Assembly (NCBI GenBank): GCA_964016875.1
Contig: OZ024722.1
Span: forward strand, 15,196,576 to 15,260,575
Reading direction: 5' to 3'
From: Fallopia convolvulus
Taxonomy: Eukaryota; Streptophyta; Magnoliopsida; Caryophyllales; Polygonaceae
DNA: 64,000 bases
Below the pieces are notes generated by a model, which made no database searches, was not told the origin of the DNA, and worked only from the letters and a program-made list of their open reading frames with translations. Position numbers and translations under genes: made by a program. Below, piece by piece: positions 24,852 through 37,240 of the stretch (position 1 is its first letter; each line of letters begins with the position of its first letter).

Positions 24852-27678
24852 TTTGTAACTAATTTTAAAAGCTGATATTTTAAAATGAGTTTAAATGAGT
24901 TTATTTTCTTGTAGATTAGTTGATGGTAAAATGATGAAAATGGGTAAAGGATTATTTTTATTTTGGATTTAATTTTTTTCGACATAAGTTACGCACCTGA
25001 ACTTCCTCAAACCCTTGTATCTCACCTTGGAAACTGAAGTCGATTCCTTTGTTCAAGTATATGTTGACGGTTTTATGTTGGTTTTAGTAATTGTTTTATG
25101 TTGAGGGCGATTTTATTGCTGGCTAATTGTATGGTATAAATCCACCCTTGCAAGTGGCCGCCATTGAAGAGGGAGGGAGCTCTATTGATGGAGCTTCATT
25201 AGTCCTTAAAGGCATCCTCTGCGACAAAGGTTTGATTTCAAATTGCATTCACCCGATTTAATAGTTAGGGTTTAGAGTTCGAAATAGGGCTTTGATTAGG
25301 ATTGGCGAGGTTTCAAGTGATGAGCGTGAAGAGAATCGCAGAAGAAGACATGAGAGTGAAGAGATGCCTTGGATTTGCAAGTGAGAAGAGAGAAGCATCA
25401 AATGAGCGAGGATAAATCGGCAAGAGTTTTGCAGAGATCGAAGAGTGGAATATTGAGGTTAGTGGAGCACTCAAAGAATAGAAATTTATCATGTAACGAG
25501 TAATTTTGTTTAGTAATTGAACAATTGCTAATAAATTGCCATCATGAAACAACCCCCCATTAAATCCCTTTTCTGTGTTTTCTCCACCACCTTTTTCATC
25601 ATCCTTTCAGCATGGACATGGAATTATGGAATCGGCACTTTACCTCTTTAGCCCATTTTGGGCTACCACATGCAAAAGCAAAAAGTATGACAAAATTTTC
25701 AAGCTGTTAAAAGAATGATGTTCTTCTATTCGCTATAGTAATGAGTAATGACACCGAATTTTATTCTTAACATTGACAAGAAGTCAAGATCTGCATAATA
25801 ATACAATAAATATTCTCGAAAAAGTTGCTTTCCATATTCTCCATTTGCTCCACCATGTCTGAAAATTTTCAGCCCTTTTCCCTATCTTCTTCCACCTGTT
25901 TTTTTCCCTTCCTTTCTCAGCTCTAAATAATATATATACTGTAAATAAAGCTGCACGTTTGCATTCCTGAATCTTGAGAGTTCATTGGAGTTTGCCCATA
26001 GAAAGAGCTGGACTGGGCCAACCAATTGCCACGCACCTGAAGAAAGAGCAAACATTAGATCTACGCATTGATCATACAAACTATCCATTTATAGAGTAAC
26101 ATAGTTTATAGATATCAGTACATCACAAGGTTGGAAATTTTGTCAATCTACTTCACCAAGAATGAAAGATATCAAACAATAATGCCCATTTGTGTCTATA
26201 CCAAGAATCGGGTTGGAATAAGAATCACTCCTACCCTGGTTTTGGTTTTGGGTTGGGTATAAACTCGAGTATATTTGGCTGGTATGGGATCCCGTCCCCT
26301 TAGTTAAAGCAAACACTGGTATGGGTTTGAATCATTCCTAAACTCATTTCCTACCCGTTTGTTTCTGCCAAAAATCATAGTCAATGGGTGATCTAAGTCA
26401 TAGTAAAAAAAAAAAAAGAAGAGAAAATAACTATGCATTCAAATGCCGGCATTAGAAATCATAGTTACTGCTAAAAATTTGTTATCATCAATTATATAAA
26501 AAACCGAATTAGCATGAACCAACAGCCACAGACATACACATCAAGAAAAATCTCACTCAAAATGCAATCATAAATTTATTGTTGTTGTCTATCCTTGATC
26601 AGTCAGCTTCACCATCCATTGTAACTGCAGTTATTGCAATATATACCTAATCAGAAAGGCACTTCTAACTATTTTCTTTCCCCATGCCATCCACAAAAAA
26701 GAAAAAAGAAAAAACAAATCGATATCCTGCCTCATATAGTTACCCCTCATATGGTTCAAGGTCTACTTCCCAGGAAATAAAACTATCCCAGAAAGTAGTT
26801 TTAAGTGGGAGTTTATAGGCAAGATCTTCTTCATGTGTTTTTAAAAGGTGAATTTCTATTTCCTGCATTAACACAAAATCCCAACTTTAAACCAAACATG
26901 ATGATCTCTACTTACTTCCTAGGAACTAAGCTCCCGGACTTTAAATTCCCATGTTCAACCAAACAAGGGGTTAAATACCTAAATTAGAAGGTAAATGAGC
27001 TACTTGAGGGAAAATTTGGCATCCATCACCATTATTCCTGAAATCCTGACTAGTCTACATGCCTTATGTTGGTCCTCAGATCCTGACCGATGCCAATTGT
27101 CAAGATAAATCCCTTTCACATTATGCATTTTCTTTGGAGCTGAATTTGTACCATTACAGCTCAATACCCTAAATCAGAAATGAAGGATTTTAATATCACT
27201 GTTTCTAACATATATACCTCAGAAAACATTCTCCAAATTAGCATTTTCTAACATAGCTCAAGAATCCAAATTAGAAAACATCCTCCAAGATTTATTTGTT
27301 TAGCATTTTTAATTTCTTTTTCTAGTGTTTTTTTTTCTACATAGGTTAAAAGACTTTTATGGATCCACCAGTAAGGTCAAACTAGTACTCCAATATGCAA
27401 TAAATCACACATATACCATTTTCATAGCACAATCACCACAATCCTCCTATTCATATCCTACATCTATCCAACACAATCATAGAGCCCATTCAGCCTGGTA
27501 CTCATTCACGTAATCACACATCTTCATAACAAAAAGAGACATTGGGTTTAATCAAGTCAACAGAAGGAGACATTGAGTTATCATTATACTTTTGAATGTA
27601 GACATAGCAATCAACAAGTGAGAACCATCAATTGGCAAAAGGAAGATATAATAGAACTACCTGAAACAATCACAATTA
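24852..27678. other. Intergenic region between the two host genes
   Basis: No supported gene. Short open frames lack homology, codon bias or partners. At about 26185-26375 there is a decayed MITE whose ends (GGGTTGGAATAAGAATCA and TACCCGTTTGTTTCTGCC) match the element at 8791. The last 300 bases are probably the 3' untranslated region of the methyltransferase-like gene, which is read from the right. Confidence 0.5.
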
Positions 27679-28839
27679 TCATTGTCTTGATTTGGGCTTC
27701 TGCAACAGAGCAGTCAAGTAAACCTCACCGTTCTTGATCCCACCTGAATCGGTCTTATTGCCCGTTGCCCACTTGACAATCTTGTACCCAAGCTTCCCAA
27801 TCAAAGGCTTGTAAACCTTGTCCAAATCCACTCCTTTGCTAAAGAAGTGATCAATCCACAAGAAACCCCCACCCCTCAAAACCCTATCCATGTCAAACAG
27901 CAGAAACTCCAGCGCCGGCACCGGGATCCACCTGTTCACGGCGCGCCCGCTGCGAACCAGATCGACAGCGCCGTCGAACACCGGAAGCCGCTGCTGGAGC
28001 GGCGCGTGGAGCGGCACCACGCCCCTCAGCGCCGCCACCTCGCTGTACGGCGCGCCGAGGTCCATGGTCGTGGTGACCACCGTCACGTTACGCTCCTTCA
28101 TCCGCGCGGCGAACGTGCCGGTTCCGCCGCCGACGTCGATCCCCAGCCGGATCGGCGAGTTGGCGGACTTGGCGATGGTGATCAGCTGAGGAACGGTGAG
28201 ATCGAGATCCGATTTGTAAGATACGAACCTTAGGGACTCCGCGGCCATGTCGAAGCCGAGATTTGGGCACAAGCACTTGAAGCTCTTGCAGGAGGAAGAA
28301 GAGTTGTGAGATTTCCATATGACGTTGGAATCAGGGAGCGAGATCGGGAAAGTTTCGGAGGAGAGAGCGAATTTGGGGTTGGGAGGCGTACGGGAGAAGC
28401 AGCGGCGGCGAGGGAGAGGGTGGCAGCCGCGGAGGATTAGGGATTCGGCGAGGAGAGAGTCGGAGGGACAGAGGGAGAAGGGAGTGTAGGTCATGTACTG
28501 GTGGAGGAGGTCGGGGTTGTCATGGCAGGAGGAAGCGATCGGAGAGAGGTGGGAGTAGAGGAGGAGATCGGGCGGCGAGGCGGCGGCGGCGGAGTTGGAT
28601 TTCCGGGAGGCGGAGGGCGGGGGTTGCTGCTGCTGCTGCTGGAGGCGCGTGAGGTGGTTGATGGTGGCGCGGATGGTCTGGAGCTGGCGGAGGAGGTGGT
28701 CGGGGACGGCGGCGGAGTTGGAGTTGAGCGGGGTGGTGGGGGCGGTGGTGATGAGGAGGTGGTAGAGAGAGAGGATGTTGGCGGCAACCATTGCTACGAG
28801 GAGGAGGAAATTGAGACCCATAGAGAATCCCATTGCCAT
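27679..28839 (-). CDS. Membrane-anchored SAM-dependent methyltransferase-like protein, 386 aa
   Basis: A single-exon gene. Residues 7-30 are hydrophobic (MGLNFLLLVAMVAANILSLY), a likely signal anchor. A Q/P/A-rich linker (about 65-90) follows, then a Cys-containing segment (124-191). The C-terminal half is the methyltransferase-like fold, with SAM-binding motif I LGIDVGGGTGTFAARM at 232-247, then MDLGAPYSEVAALRG, the acidic DLVRSGRAVNRWIP stretch, and LFDMDRVLRGGGFLWIDHFF. This conserved set marks a plant family related to Arabidopsis At1g29790. Its substrate is not established. The anchor suggests the Golgi or endomembranes. The 5' half is GC-rich, unlike its surroundings. A second ATG two codons on is possible. 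Confidence 0.9.
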   Translation of the reverse strand: MAMGFSMGLNFLLLVAMVAANILSLYHLLITTAPTTPLNSNSAAVPDHLLRQLQTIRATINHLTRLQQQQQQPPPSASRKSNSAAAASPPDLLLYSHLSPIASSCHDNPDLLHQYMTYTPFSLCPSDSLLAESLILRGCHPLPRRRCFSRTPPNPKFALSSETFPISLPDSNVIWKSHNSSSSCKSFKCLCPNLGFDMAAESLRFVSYKSDLDLTVPQLITIAKSANSPIRLGIDVGGGTGTFAARMKERNVTVVTTTMDLGAPYSEVAALRGVVPLHAPLQQRLPVFDGAVDLVRSGRAVNRWIPVPALEFLLFDMDRVLRGGGFLWIDHFFSKGVDLDKVYKPLIGKLGYKIVKWATGNKTDSGGIKNGEVYLTALLQKPKSRQ

Positions 28840-29571
28840 CTCTACTCTTCTACCCCGGTCAAGGTGAGCTGATTGGTGGCGATGGTGGTGTCGGTGTCGG
28901 TGGGCGTGGGCGTTACCGGATGCTGCGACTTTGGAGATGGTGGAAGTAAGTGTGTGTGAGTTTAATTGTCATATGACTTGGGAAGTGGAATCAAATGGCA
29001 TGTGACAAGTGTATTATTATACTCCTACTATAGTATTCAGTTAGTACAGTGTGTACATAGATTGAGATCTGCTGTTGCTGTGTGTTGTTGGGTTTACCCA
29101 TTTCATCAAAAGTCAAAACCCTAGGCTGTATTGTATGTCAAAGATGTAAGATATTTTGACTTCACATTCTATTTTCTAATTGTTTCAAATGAATTTTAAA
29201 CCCGATGTCGATGTCGATGTCATAGTAGATTGGAGAATAATCTCATCTGGTGTTGACTTGAATCACATTTCAACTCATCAAGTTGGTGCTTGACTGGGGT
29301 AAATGGTGCTTAGTTGACAGTTGATATTTTCGTGTCTTAGCAATATAACGAGCTGATAAGAGAGAACAAGGTAATCATGGTATTCGTCATAAAAACTACT
29401 AGAAGTGTGAAACATAAAAAAATTCATGGTTATGAGTAGAAAAAATAATTTTAAGAAAAAGAAAATAAATATTAAAAATTATGCTCTATATTAATTATAA
29501 AAATTTCATAGTCATTCTTATAGGGTTAGAGGTTTTCGGTCTTCGGATTTCAAAAACGCACTTTAGACTTG
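28840..29571. other. Leader and promoter side of the methyltransferase-like gene
   Basis: The first 100 bases (minus strand leader) are C/A-rich with CACCGACACCG repeats. Beyond about 28970 the sequence is AT-rich with no gene. No clear TATA box was chosen. Confidence 0.45.
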
Positions 29572-29585
29572 TCATAACTCTCACT

Positions 29586-29731
29586 TTTTTTTTTACGAGG
29601 GACCCACCTTTGGTGGTAAACCCCGGGTCCGTGAACTAGCCGACAAAGCGCACGAACCAGGTAAACTGGCTTGCACCGACCGGCTCGACCTAGTGGTGGA
29701 GGAATGGTGAGACTTGATTTAGTGTAGGGGT
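29586..29731 (-). mobile_element. SINE-like insertion, 146 bp
   Basis: It is flanked by a perfect 14-bp duplication, TCATAACTCTCACT (29572-29585 and 29732-29745), and ends on the minus strand in a run of A after CCCTCGT. This is the signature of poly-A-primed insertion. I did not find convincing A and B boxes, so it may be 5'-truncated. The ORF across it is a by-product. Confidence 0.75.
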
Positions 29732-30852
29732 TCATAACTCTCACTCTTGAGTCTTGAGAAAGAACATTTTTTTTTAAAAATAAGATTGGTTTAACTGAAC
29801 CGAACCGAACTGTGCTCTGCCCTAACTATAACCCATAGCCCTTATTATGACATATCTTAGAAAAACCAGTAAATAAATACCAAGATTTTAAAAAATATAT
29901 TTTATTTTGTTAATAAATTATTCTACACTAAGAGTTGAAAATTTTCTAATTTAGGATATTTTGGATCAATAGTTGTTAAAATTTTATGCACTTCGACCAA
30001 TTTTAAAAAAAAGTTGTTAACATCCGATATGATTCAAATTTTGATGTTGTTAATCTATATACTCTTACTAAACTCGAATTTCTCTATCCTATTTGTCATC
30101 CATCTAATTATGCATCTTAATTTTTAAATTTACTTCTTTACCCTTTCTTCTTTTTAGTATTTACAATCCTTAAACATATATAATATAATAATATTATTAT
30201 TTCTATTAATATACAATGATCTACTACCTTTTTTATGGAAAAAATAAAAAATTATCTTTAATATGTATTGTTATTTTTTTTCAATGGCAAGTATGAAACT
30301 ATCCATACATAATATCTCTAATATACAATAATCTACTACTTTTTTATGGATAAAATTTAAATATTATATAATTGTACATCATCATCTTTAATCTATATCA
30401 TCAGATCAAAAAAAAATCTTTAATCTGTATCATTATATATAATATACTAACTTTTTTATGGATAAAATTTATATATTATATAATTGTATATCGTCATCTT
30501 TAATATGTATTATTATATATAATATAATAATATTGCTAATGTTATTAATATACAATTGTATCCTTACAAAAAAAATACAATTAATTATATACACTATATA
30601 ATTCTTTTACTCTTAATTTATTTAATTACTAAAAGGTATTGAATTTTTAAGATTCAATATATATATATATATATATGTAGAATAAGTACTACTTAATTAT
30701 ATCTTTGTTAATGTACGTAAATTTTTTAAGATCAATCCGTATTAAATAGTTTTAATTTAAAGATAACTTTAGCATTACTATATACTAAAGCATGCATTTA
30801 AAAATATATATAAAATAACATGTGTCAAGCTCACATTGAACCACATCACTAA

Positions 30853-31742
30853 TCTATAACTATATATTAAAGCTATATCTTTTCGAGCCACCAGAATGAT
30901 TCTGGCCCCACCCCATATTTAAAAAAAAATTATATCAATTATTATAACTTTCTTCTATTAAATTCTTTTTAAACAATTTAATTTATCTCTAACATCAAAC
31001 AAATATCTATTTAGTATAACAATATCTTTTAAAAGCCTCTTTATACGAGAATTTAAAATTAAAGATAAATATTTTAAATATTTTTAAACTAAATATAAAT
31101 CTTAGCATATATCTTTTGACGAATTTATTTATAGATATATATTGATTTTCTTTTAAGATAAAAAATTAATGATGAATATTTATAATGTTTCAAATTAATA
31201 AAAAAATAGATAATAAAATATCTAATAGATATATTGAAATATTTGATTGTCTCTAAATTTATGTACACGGAAAGTAATAAAATATAAATAATATAATATT
31301 TAATCTTATCTAATCTTCACTTTATCAAACCACAAAATGAGTTTGGTCTCATCTTAAACTAAATTAATTAAATATGAATAATATAAGTATCTTTATATTT
31401 CATATTTTATTATATCTTATTTATTAAGTTAACTATTTTTTTAATTCTTATCTCTTGCATAGTTGAATATATAAATTTTTTAATTCATATTTTATCTTTT
31501 TTAATTACATATCTATGAAATATCATCAAGGAAAAAGAGAAATATAAATTTTTACTCTTAATAATATATCTTCAAGCTCAACATTAAATTTAACCATTTA
31601 TATTGATTCAAAAATTTATACATTCTACGAGCAATAAAATTGCGTATATTAAAGTTCATATTATATTTATATTTATTAATATCTTATTTATAATGTCTAT
31701 AAAATATCGAATCGTGGTCGTACATGGTACGATGGTTTCTAG
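30853..31742 (+). mobile_element. Non-autonomous Helitron E, 890 bp, nested in Helitron D
   Basis: It starts TCTATAACTATATATTAAAG with the family word TTTTCGAGCCACCAGAA. It ends with the hairpin GTCGTACATGGTACGAT, then GGTTT and CTAG, inserted between A30852 and T31743. It is oriented opposite to A and B. Confidence 0.75.
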
Positions 31743-32103
31743 TAGTCATTTTAAAATCAATCTAATTGGTTAGCATTGAATTGGGCTATGTTTTTTTGGT
31801 TGAAATCTGATTGTGAACCCTATATATTATTTACATTTTAAATAAAAAATTATTTATGTTTATTTTCATAGAATTTGGATTTGAATATTTTTTCCTCCTA
31901 TTTTATACTATTATTTAATTTCAATTTAAATATTAATAATAAAAAATTCCACATTCTAGAATAATCATAAAATTATTATTTTCATAAGATTTGGATTTAT
32001 CAATTAGAACTATTTTGCCTTATCAATAAAAAAATTCTAAAGTAGAAGAATCAAGAAACCATTATTTTCTTAGGATTTAGATTTATCAATAGGACTAATT
32101 TTA

Positions 32104-32104
<1 letters not shown>

Positions 32105-32149
<45 letters not shown>
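32105..32149. repeat. (ATT)n microsatellite, about 15 units
   Basis: An almost pure ATT run within Helitron D. Confidence 0.95.
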
Positions 32150-32151
<2 letters not shown>

Positions 32152-32649
32152 ATTTTAATGAATATTAATAATAAAATATTTCATATATGTAAAAGTGTAA
32201 ATTAATTAGATGCCACATTTTAGAATGAACCTACATGACTATTGTTTGTTCAAATCAAAGATATCATGGTAATACGATATTGTTGATCAATAACTAAACT
32301 GGATATTGAAAACGACAAATGTCAATCTCACATGGAATCACATCACCTATATTTTTATAATCAATCTAATTGGTTAAAATATAATTGGTCTATTTTTATT
32401 GGTTAAAATTTGATACCAAATCTATCCCATATATAAACATTTCATATTTATATTAACCAAATAAATGATTTATATTTATTTTTTTAATTTTCTAAAAAAA
32501 TTGTAGATTTTATATCTTTAGTCATGTATCACTTCACCGATATTTTTTTAAATTTTTTTATGACAAATAGACAATTAAGATTTATTAAACTCATTTATGC
32601 TAAACCTAAGAAAATTCAAATTTCACAAAGATTTTAATAAAATTATTAA

Positions 32650-33540
32650 CTTAGGCTAACTTGGATGTGTTGGTGCACTTTTTGATGGTATTATCATTCT
32701 TGCCAACAATGCAAAAGGAAATTATAGCACTAAATGTGTCACTATTGTCAGATACGTCATTCATAGGTATATATTTACAATTAAATTTTATTTAAATAAT
32801 TAAATTAATCTTCTTAATATAAATTACAATTTGTTATAATCAACAATGAATCTAGCTTAGCAGATTTTGTTATCTTTGATCAAGATGTTAAAAATGGGTT
32901 AATCAATCGGTAACCGCATTATTAGAAGCAAATATTAAAGTATTCTATAAATGATATTGTATGATTCCATTACAATTAGTACATACGTTAATTAATGATA
33001 TTGCGGCTATATACATCATTTAGTTGATAACTACATTTCAGAAGGACTAAAAGTTTTAATTGGAAAGACATGTTTGTTTAGAACTGATGTTGATTCCTGT
33101 AAACTTGGAAGAGTCGTGCATTCATTTGTTACTAACATGACCAACAATCCAAAAGTCCTTTCTAAAGTAAAAAAAATTCTAAACATGAGGTATTTGTTAT
33201 TATTTTATAACACCATATTTTTCCTTAACTAATTTTAATACTTTAATCGTTAAATGTTAATATATCCTAATTCATAAGTCATTATATTTATTTTTTGCAT
33301 AATAATGTTGAACCATCTTCAATTGAACTTGAAATACACTCCAATTTATCATTCAATAAGTCACTAACTCCTTCAAAGCTTTTCAAATGAAGGGTCATCT
33401 CTAGATGATGATAATGAAAAAAAACTTAGCGAATATCAACTTTCCACTTCCTATTCCAAAAAAAATATGAAGCACGAAATGAAAGACTACGTTGCTTGCA
33501 GACCCCATGCAAACTATTGCAATCTTCTAATATGAACTTT
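32650..33540 (+). pseudogene. RPA70-like (OB-fold) remnant in Helitron D
   Basis: Broken plus-strand frames give ADFVIFDQDVKNGLINR near 32860, like the FVLFD..AEKLLG core of an RPA OB fold. Near 33030-33190 they give LKVLIGKTCLFRTDVD and then VVHSFVTNMTNN, like the LLGKEFIFKV....YTVTKI segment of RPA1 and the RPA1-like proteins carried by plant Helitrons. Stops and shifts separate them, and intron-like AT-rich gaps intervene. The match is by eye and fairly weak, but the context (inside a Helitron) supports it. Confidence 0.5.
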
Positions 33541-33802
33541 GTTTCTCAAGCATTATTTCAAATACATTTTCTAATTTGATTTAGATTTATTTCAAACATA
33601 TTTTCTTATTGTTATTTCTATTTAGTATTTGGAGGTTAAATGATATGAAAGTATTATTGACATTAAGTTATATTTGATTTGTTTCAAAATAAATATTAAA
33701 TGTTTACTTTTATAATATTATAGTACATATAAATTAATATATGTGTATATAATAAATTTTACTATTAAAAACCCGTACAAGGTTACGGGTACATCAACTA
33801 GT

Positions 33803-34440
33803 AAGGTATAAAAGAGATATTTAAGTAAACAATTTTTCATTTAGCAAATGATCATGATTTATTTTGCATCTTGATTCTAAAACATTGTTTTATAAGGCTG
33901 AATACATGTAACAACTAATTCTATTTGGTTTAATATTATGTTTCAAAAAAGAAGTAGATTATATGTTAAATTAAATAATTTGACCCAATTAATTTTAAAA
34001 TAATTTGTTATATTTTTTCTTAATTAAATACATGTAAAGGTTCTATGTGTATGAGAACTACTTAGTTAACATATTTTATTATAAAAATGTATTTTAAAAA
34101 AAGTTTAGTTAATATTTATTTTCGTATGTAATCTAAAGTTTTGAACACTATCACATATGAGTCTTAGATATGATGTAGCAATTTAGTAATTATTTTCTAA
34201 ATTTGAAACTGATACCTTTTAACAAACTTAACATATTTAGCTTCATAATTCACAGTAAAGAGTTTTATTTAGGGAAAAATATAATAACAAACTTAACATA
34301 TTTTACTATAAAAAGTTATTTCTAATAACAGTTTAGTTTATACTAAAAAAATAATTAATATTTAATTATGAATAAATTTAGCCCAAAAACATTTTAAAAT
34401 ATCCTATTTAAATTCTTGTTAAGCTCCTTTAATAAATTGG
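33803..34440. other. AT-rich spacer
   Basis: No gene, repeat family or structured end recognised. The sequence is low-complexity and AT-rich. Confidence 0.5.
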
Positions 34441-34551
34441 TTTTTTATTAAGTATAAAAACTCCTCTTATTTTTTCTCTCACCTCTCCCCTCACAATTAC
34501 GGGTCATCGTTTCTCACTTCCTTCGGTTTCCTCTCTCGGTTCCAACTTCCA

Positions 34552-34980
34552 ATGGACAGAACGACGAAAAATCTCATCCTCGTCGGAGCAATCCGCCATC
34601 GTTCGTCATCTTCATCTTCCTTCTCCTCCTCCTCCACTCAACACCGCCGCCAACACCCCCTCAAAGTCGTCGTCGCCGATATGCTTGCCCCCTCGCTCTT
34701 TCTCCGTTCCAATGTCAAGAAAACCCTAGAATCGGGAATTGATGGAGGAGATCGGAGGACGATCGCATGTTTTCGATGACTGATTTGGATTGCCTGTGGT
34801 CTCCGCCGACAATTGGAGCCGCGTGTGGAGTGCTCATTGGACGCCTACAACCAGATCCTGAAGAACGACGATGCCAAATCCCTCTTCAAGGGTGCTGGTG
34901 CAAACATATTGCGTGCAATTGCTGGTGTTGGAGTGCTGGTGCAAACATCTTTTGTAAATGATTCAGGATATGAAAATATC
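34552..34980 (+). pseudogene. Chimeric gene fragment with an ADP/ATP carrier exon piece
   Basis: At about 34822-34948 the plus strand reads SLDAYNQILKNDDAKSLFKG followed by AGANILRAIAGVGVL. This is the last matrix-loop and sixth-helix part of a plant mitochondrial ADP/ATP carrier. The reading then leaves the family (VQTSFVND instead of the usual AGYDKLQ). No other carrier exon is near. Upstream, from an ATG at 34552 after a TATAAAAAC box (about 34453) and a CT-rich leader, lies an unrelated 75-codon serine-rich ORF in another frame. TGCTGGTGCAAACAT occurs twice, 36 bases apart, so a small duplication ends the match. It looks like transposon gene capture or a truncated retrocopy, not a working gene. 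Confidence 0.7.
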
Positions 34981-35067
34981 ATTTTTGTTTCCATGGAGAC
35001 AGAAGTCAAGAGCTATGATGTTCAGCTGGTAATTAACTTTTGTATTCAATTAATATGTGCACCCTAA

Positions 35068-35639
35068 TCATATATATCAAATTGAAAATTCTGCCTCTTG
35101 ATCCCCATAAAACCTGCAACATATAAGTGATTCCTGTTATTCGTGTTGATTGGATGCTTGGTTCTATCCTTTCGATCGCATGCCAACTTATGCACCAAAC
35201 TAATTGATATATAGCCATCTAGATATCTATGATTGCTCCCTTGTGTTACAAGTGCTAGTGAGTTGATAGTATGGACACAGTGGACATGATGGATCTGTCT
35301 TTTGAGTATATGTGTGTGTGTGTTTGAGGTAGAATAAATTTCTGTGTCATCTTTATTTCTTCGGTCGCCATTGAGGAGTAAATTTCTGTGTCATCTTTAT
35401 CACTATTAGCAAATTTCTGCTAATGCTATTGTAAAGGTGGTATTATAGAGAAGGATTATTTGGATATGCAGGTGGATCATAATTGTTATACATATGATAA
35501 ATTTTTTTGTTAATAGTGATCAGTGTTTGAAGTGGGGATAGGATATGCAGGCGGATCATAATTGTTATTCTTTGATTAGGGAGACAACTATTAATACAGA
35601 AAAAGAGAGCCTTTAATCAGCTTTTTTTTATGATAGTTG
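35068..35639. other. Spacer with short local duplications
   Basis: No gene. AATTTCTGTGTCATCTTTAT occurs twice around 35335-35400. GGATATGCAGG[TC]GGATCATA occurs near 35467 and 35541. Confidence 0.5.
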
Positions 35640-35763
35640 AGCCTAAGAGGTATTTTATGTGGTTAAATACCTTTGATGATACTTTTTGTCATCAAGACAT
35701 TTTGAAAACACTAGTAATCATAGTTGATGACAATCAAACCGTCATCAAGTAGTGATGACAGTT
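35640..35763. repeat. TGATGACA/TGTCATCA-rich repeat, left part
   Basis: It contains CTTTGATGATACTTTTTGTC and several direct and inverted GATGAC words. The same text recurs right of the Athila-like insertion (40063-40320), so the insertion interrupted this repeat. Clustered short inverted words are typical of subterminal regions of CACTA-type DNA transposons, but no CACTA terminus was found. Confidence 0.5.
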
Positions 35764-37240
35764 GTTGATAGAGAGTTTCTTGACTCGGGATAACAAATAA
35801 ATTTATAAGTCAAGACCCCGTTGTGTATAGCGAAGTCAGGATCGTTCCACGAGAAGCAAGGTTGTTTGTTTACCGACTACTAAAAATCAAACAAAAGCAA
35901 GCAAAACACTCACAAGCAGTCTCGTTAACGACGTTGTCAGGGTCGTTAACGAACCACCGTAGACAAAAGACCAAAACTAACGACCTAAACAGATTCGGTA
36001 CCGAGCCTACAAACTCAGCAACAAATATCACTTCAAGAGAGTTCAAATAAAACAAAGATCTAGGACAAGGGACATCACAACATAGTCATGCATATAAACT
36101 CATAAGAAGGTAAGATCATGCCTTTAAACAGATAAATTCATCAACTTTCGTTGACTATCGAGTAAATTAACCTATTTTCATAAACCAATCCACTCAATTG
36201 CTTGTTTTGGATCTAAAGCTTGAAACTTTCCTATTCAAACAATATCAACTTTCAAGTCTGTAACTTTCTCTCTCAATCAAGTTAAAAACTCAAATCACCT
36301 TGACTTTTATCTAGGTCTAAGAACAACAAACACTCTCAAAATAGATAAAAGGCAATCAACACACATTCTTACTCCTCAAACATGCATAACTATGTCGGGT
36401 TTAACCCCGACCCTAGAAAAGAAGACTACTCACTACTCATAACTAGGAAACAAATAAATTCAACAAAAGAAATCATTGAAAACAAAACACTACTCCAATT
36501 AATAGGAAATATCGTCTTACAGAAGTTCAGAAGAAACCGAAAAGAATACAAACACCGAACCAAAATCACAATTAACGACCCCGGTAACTCTCGTCCACCG
36601 AACCTTCAATCTCGACTCCGATCCACTCTCTCTATTCTCGGCTCTTCCTCCTCTCTTCAATCGATCCCCCTTTCAGACTAATAAGAGGGCTATTTATACT
36701 AAAAAGCTAGAAAATAAAAAGGCTAGAAGATAAAAACTTTCCTAAAAAGATAGAATTAAAATCCTAAAAGATAGAAATAAAATCTACAAAGATAACAAGA
36801 CCTAAAATACATAATATAATAACCCTAAAATCATAAAAAGATACTCTACCGACACGGAAATAAATTCCCGCACAGGATCGGTGAGTCACAGAATCAAACT
36901 CTCGAAATCTTCATCTCGTGGCCTCGTTAACGACCCCTTACAACCTCGTTAAGGAGCCTGGGTTTGGCTTTCTTCCACACTTTATCTTCTAAAAACTTAG
37001 GCTTCGACTTCTTCATCTTGCATTCTTCCGTCTTTCATCATAACATTCCAAATTCAGCTCCAAATAGCATCTTTTCCTTGCTAAAACCTACAAAAACACA
37101 CAAAACGGAGTAGCTTCCATACTTTTCACAAAATATGCAAAACTATCCAAAAACACACAAAACTAATCCTAAAACTACTAAAACTAAGCCTAACAAACTA
37201 AGAATACATACTAAAAACTATACTAAAAATACGAACATCA
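35764..37240 (-). mobile_element. 3' LTR of Athila-like copy 2, 1477 bp
   Basis: It starts TGTTGATAGAG and ends ACATCA followed by the polypurine-complement AAATACCCCATA. It aligns along its full length with the 1475-bp LTRs of copy 3 (same TCAAGACCCCG start region, same end). A TATA-type box for the minus strand (TATAAATAGCC) lies at about 36690-36700. Palindromes of the GTTAAC type occur near 35924-35958 and 36922-36958. Confidence 0.85.

Larger units (their letters stand above)
30054..33801 (+). mobile_element. Large Helitron D, 3.7 kb, with RPA-like remnants
   Basis: It starts TCTATATACTCTTACTAAAC after a host A. It ends with the hairpin ACCCGTACAAGGTTACGGGT, ten spacer bases and CTAG before a host T. 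Inside are another Helitron (30853-31742), an ATT microsatellite and a decayed replication-protein-A-like coding region (about 32650-33540). The Rep/helicase gene is absent, so it is not autonomous. The 5' end is chosen by the TC rule and resemblance to family starts and is less sure than the 3' end. Confidence 0.55.

Noticed and set aside
25882..26088. Short minus ORF between the two host genes
   Set aside because: Reads across low-complexity AT sequence, with no domain, no intron signals and no upstream promoter.
28491..28872. Long ORFs overlapping the methyltransferase-like gene in other frames
   Set aside because: GC-rich shadows of the real coding strand: low-complexity G/E or P/S composition and no family match.
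29550..29744. 64-codon minus ORF
   Set aside because: It spans the SINE and its target duplications; the coding look is accidental.
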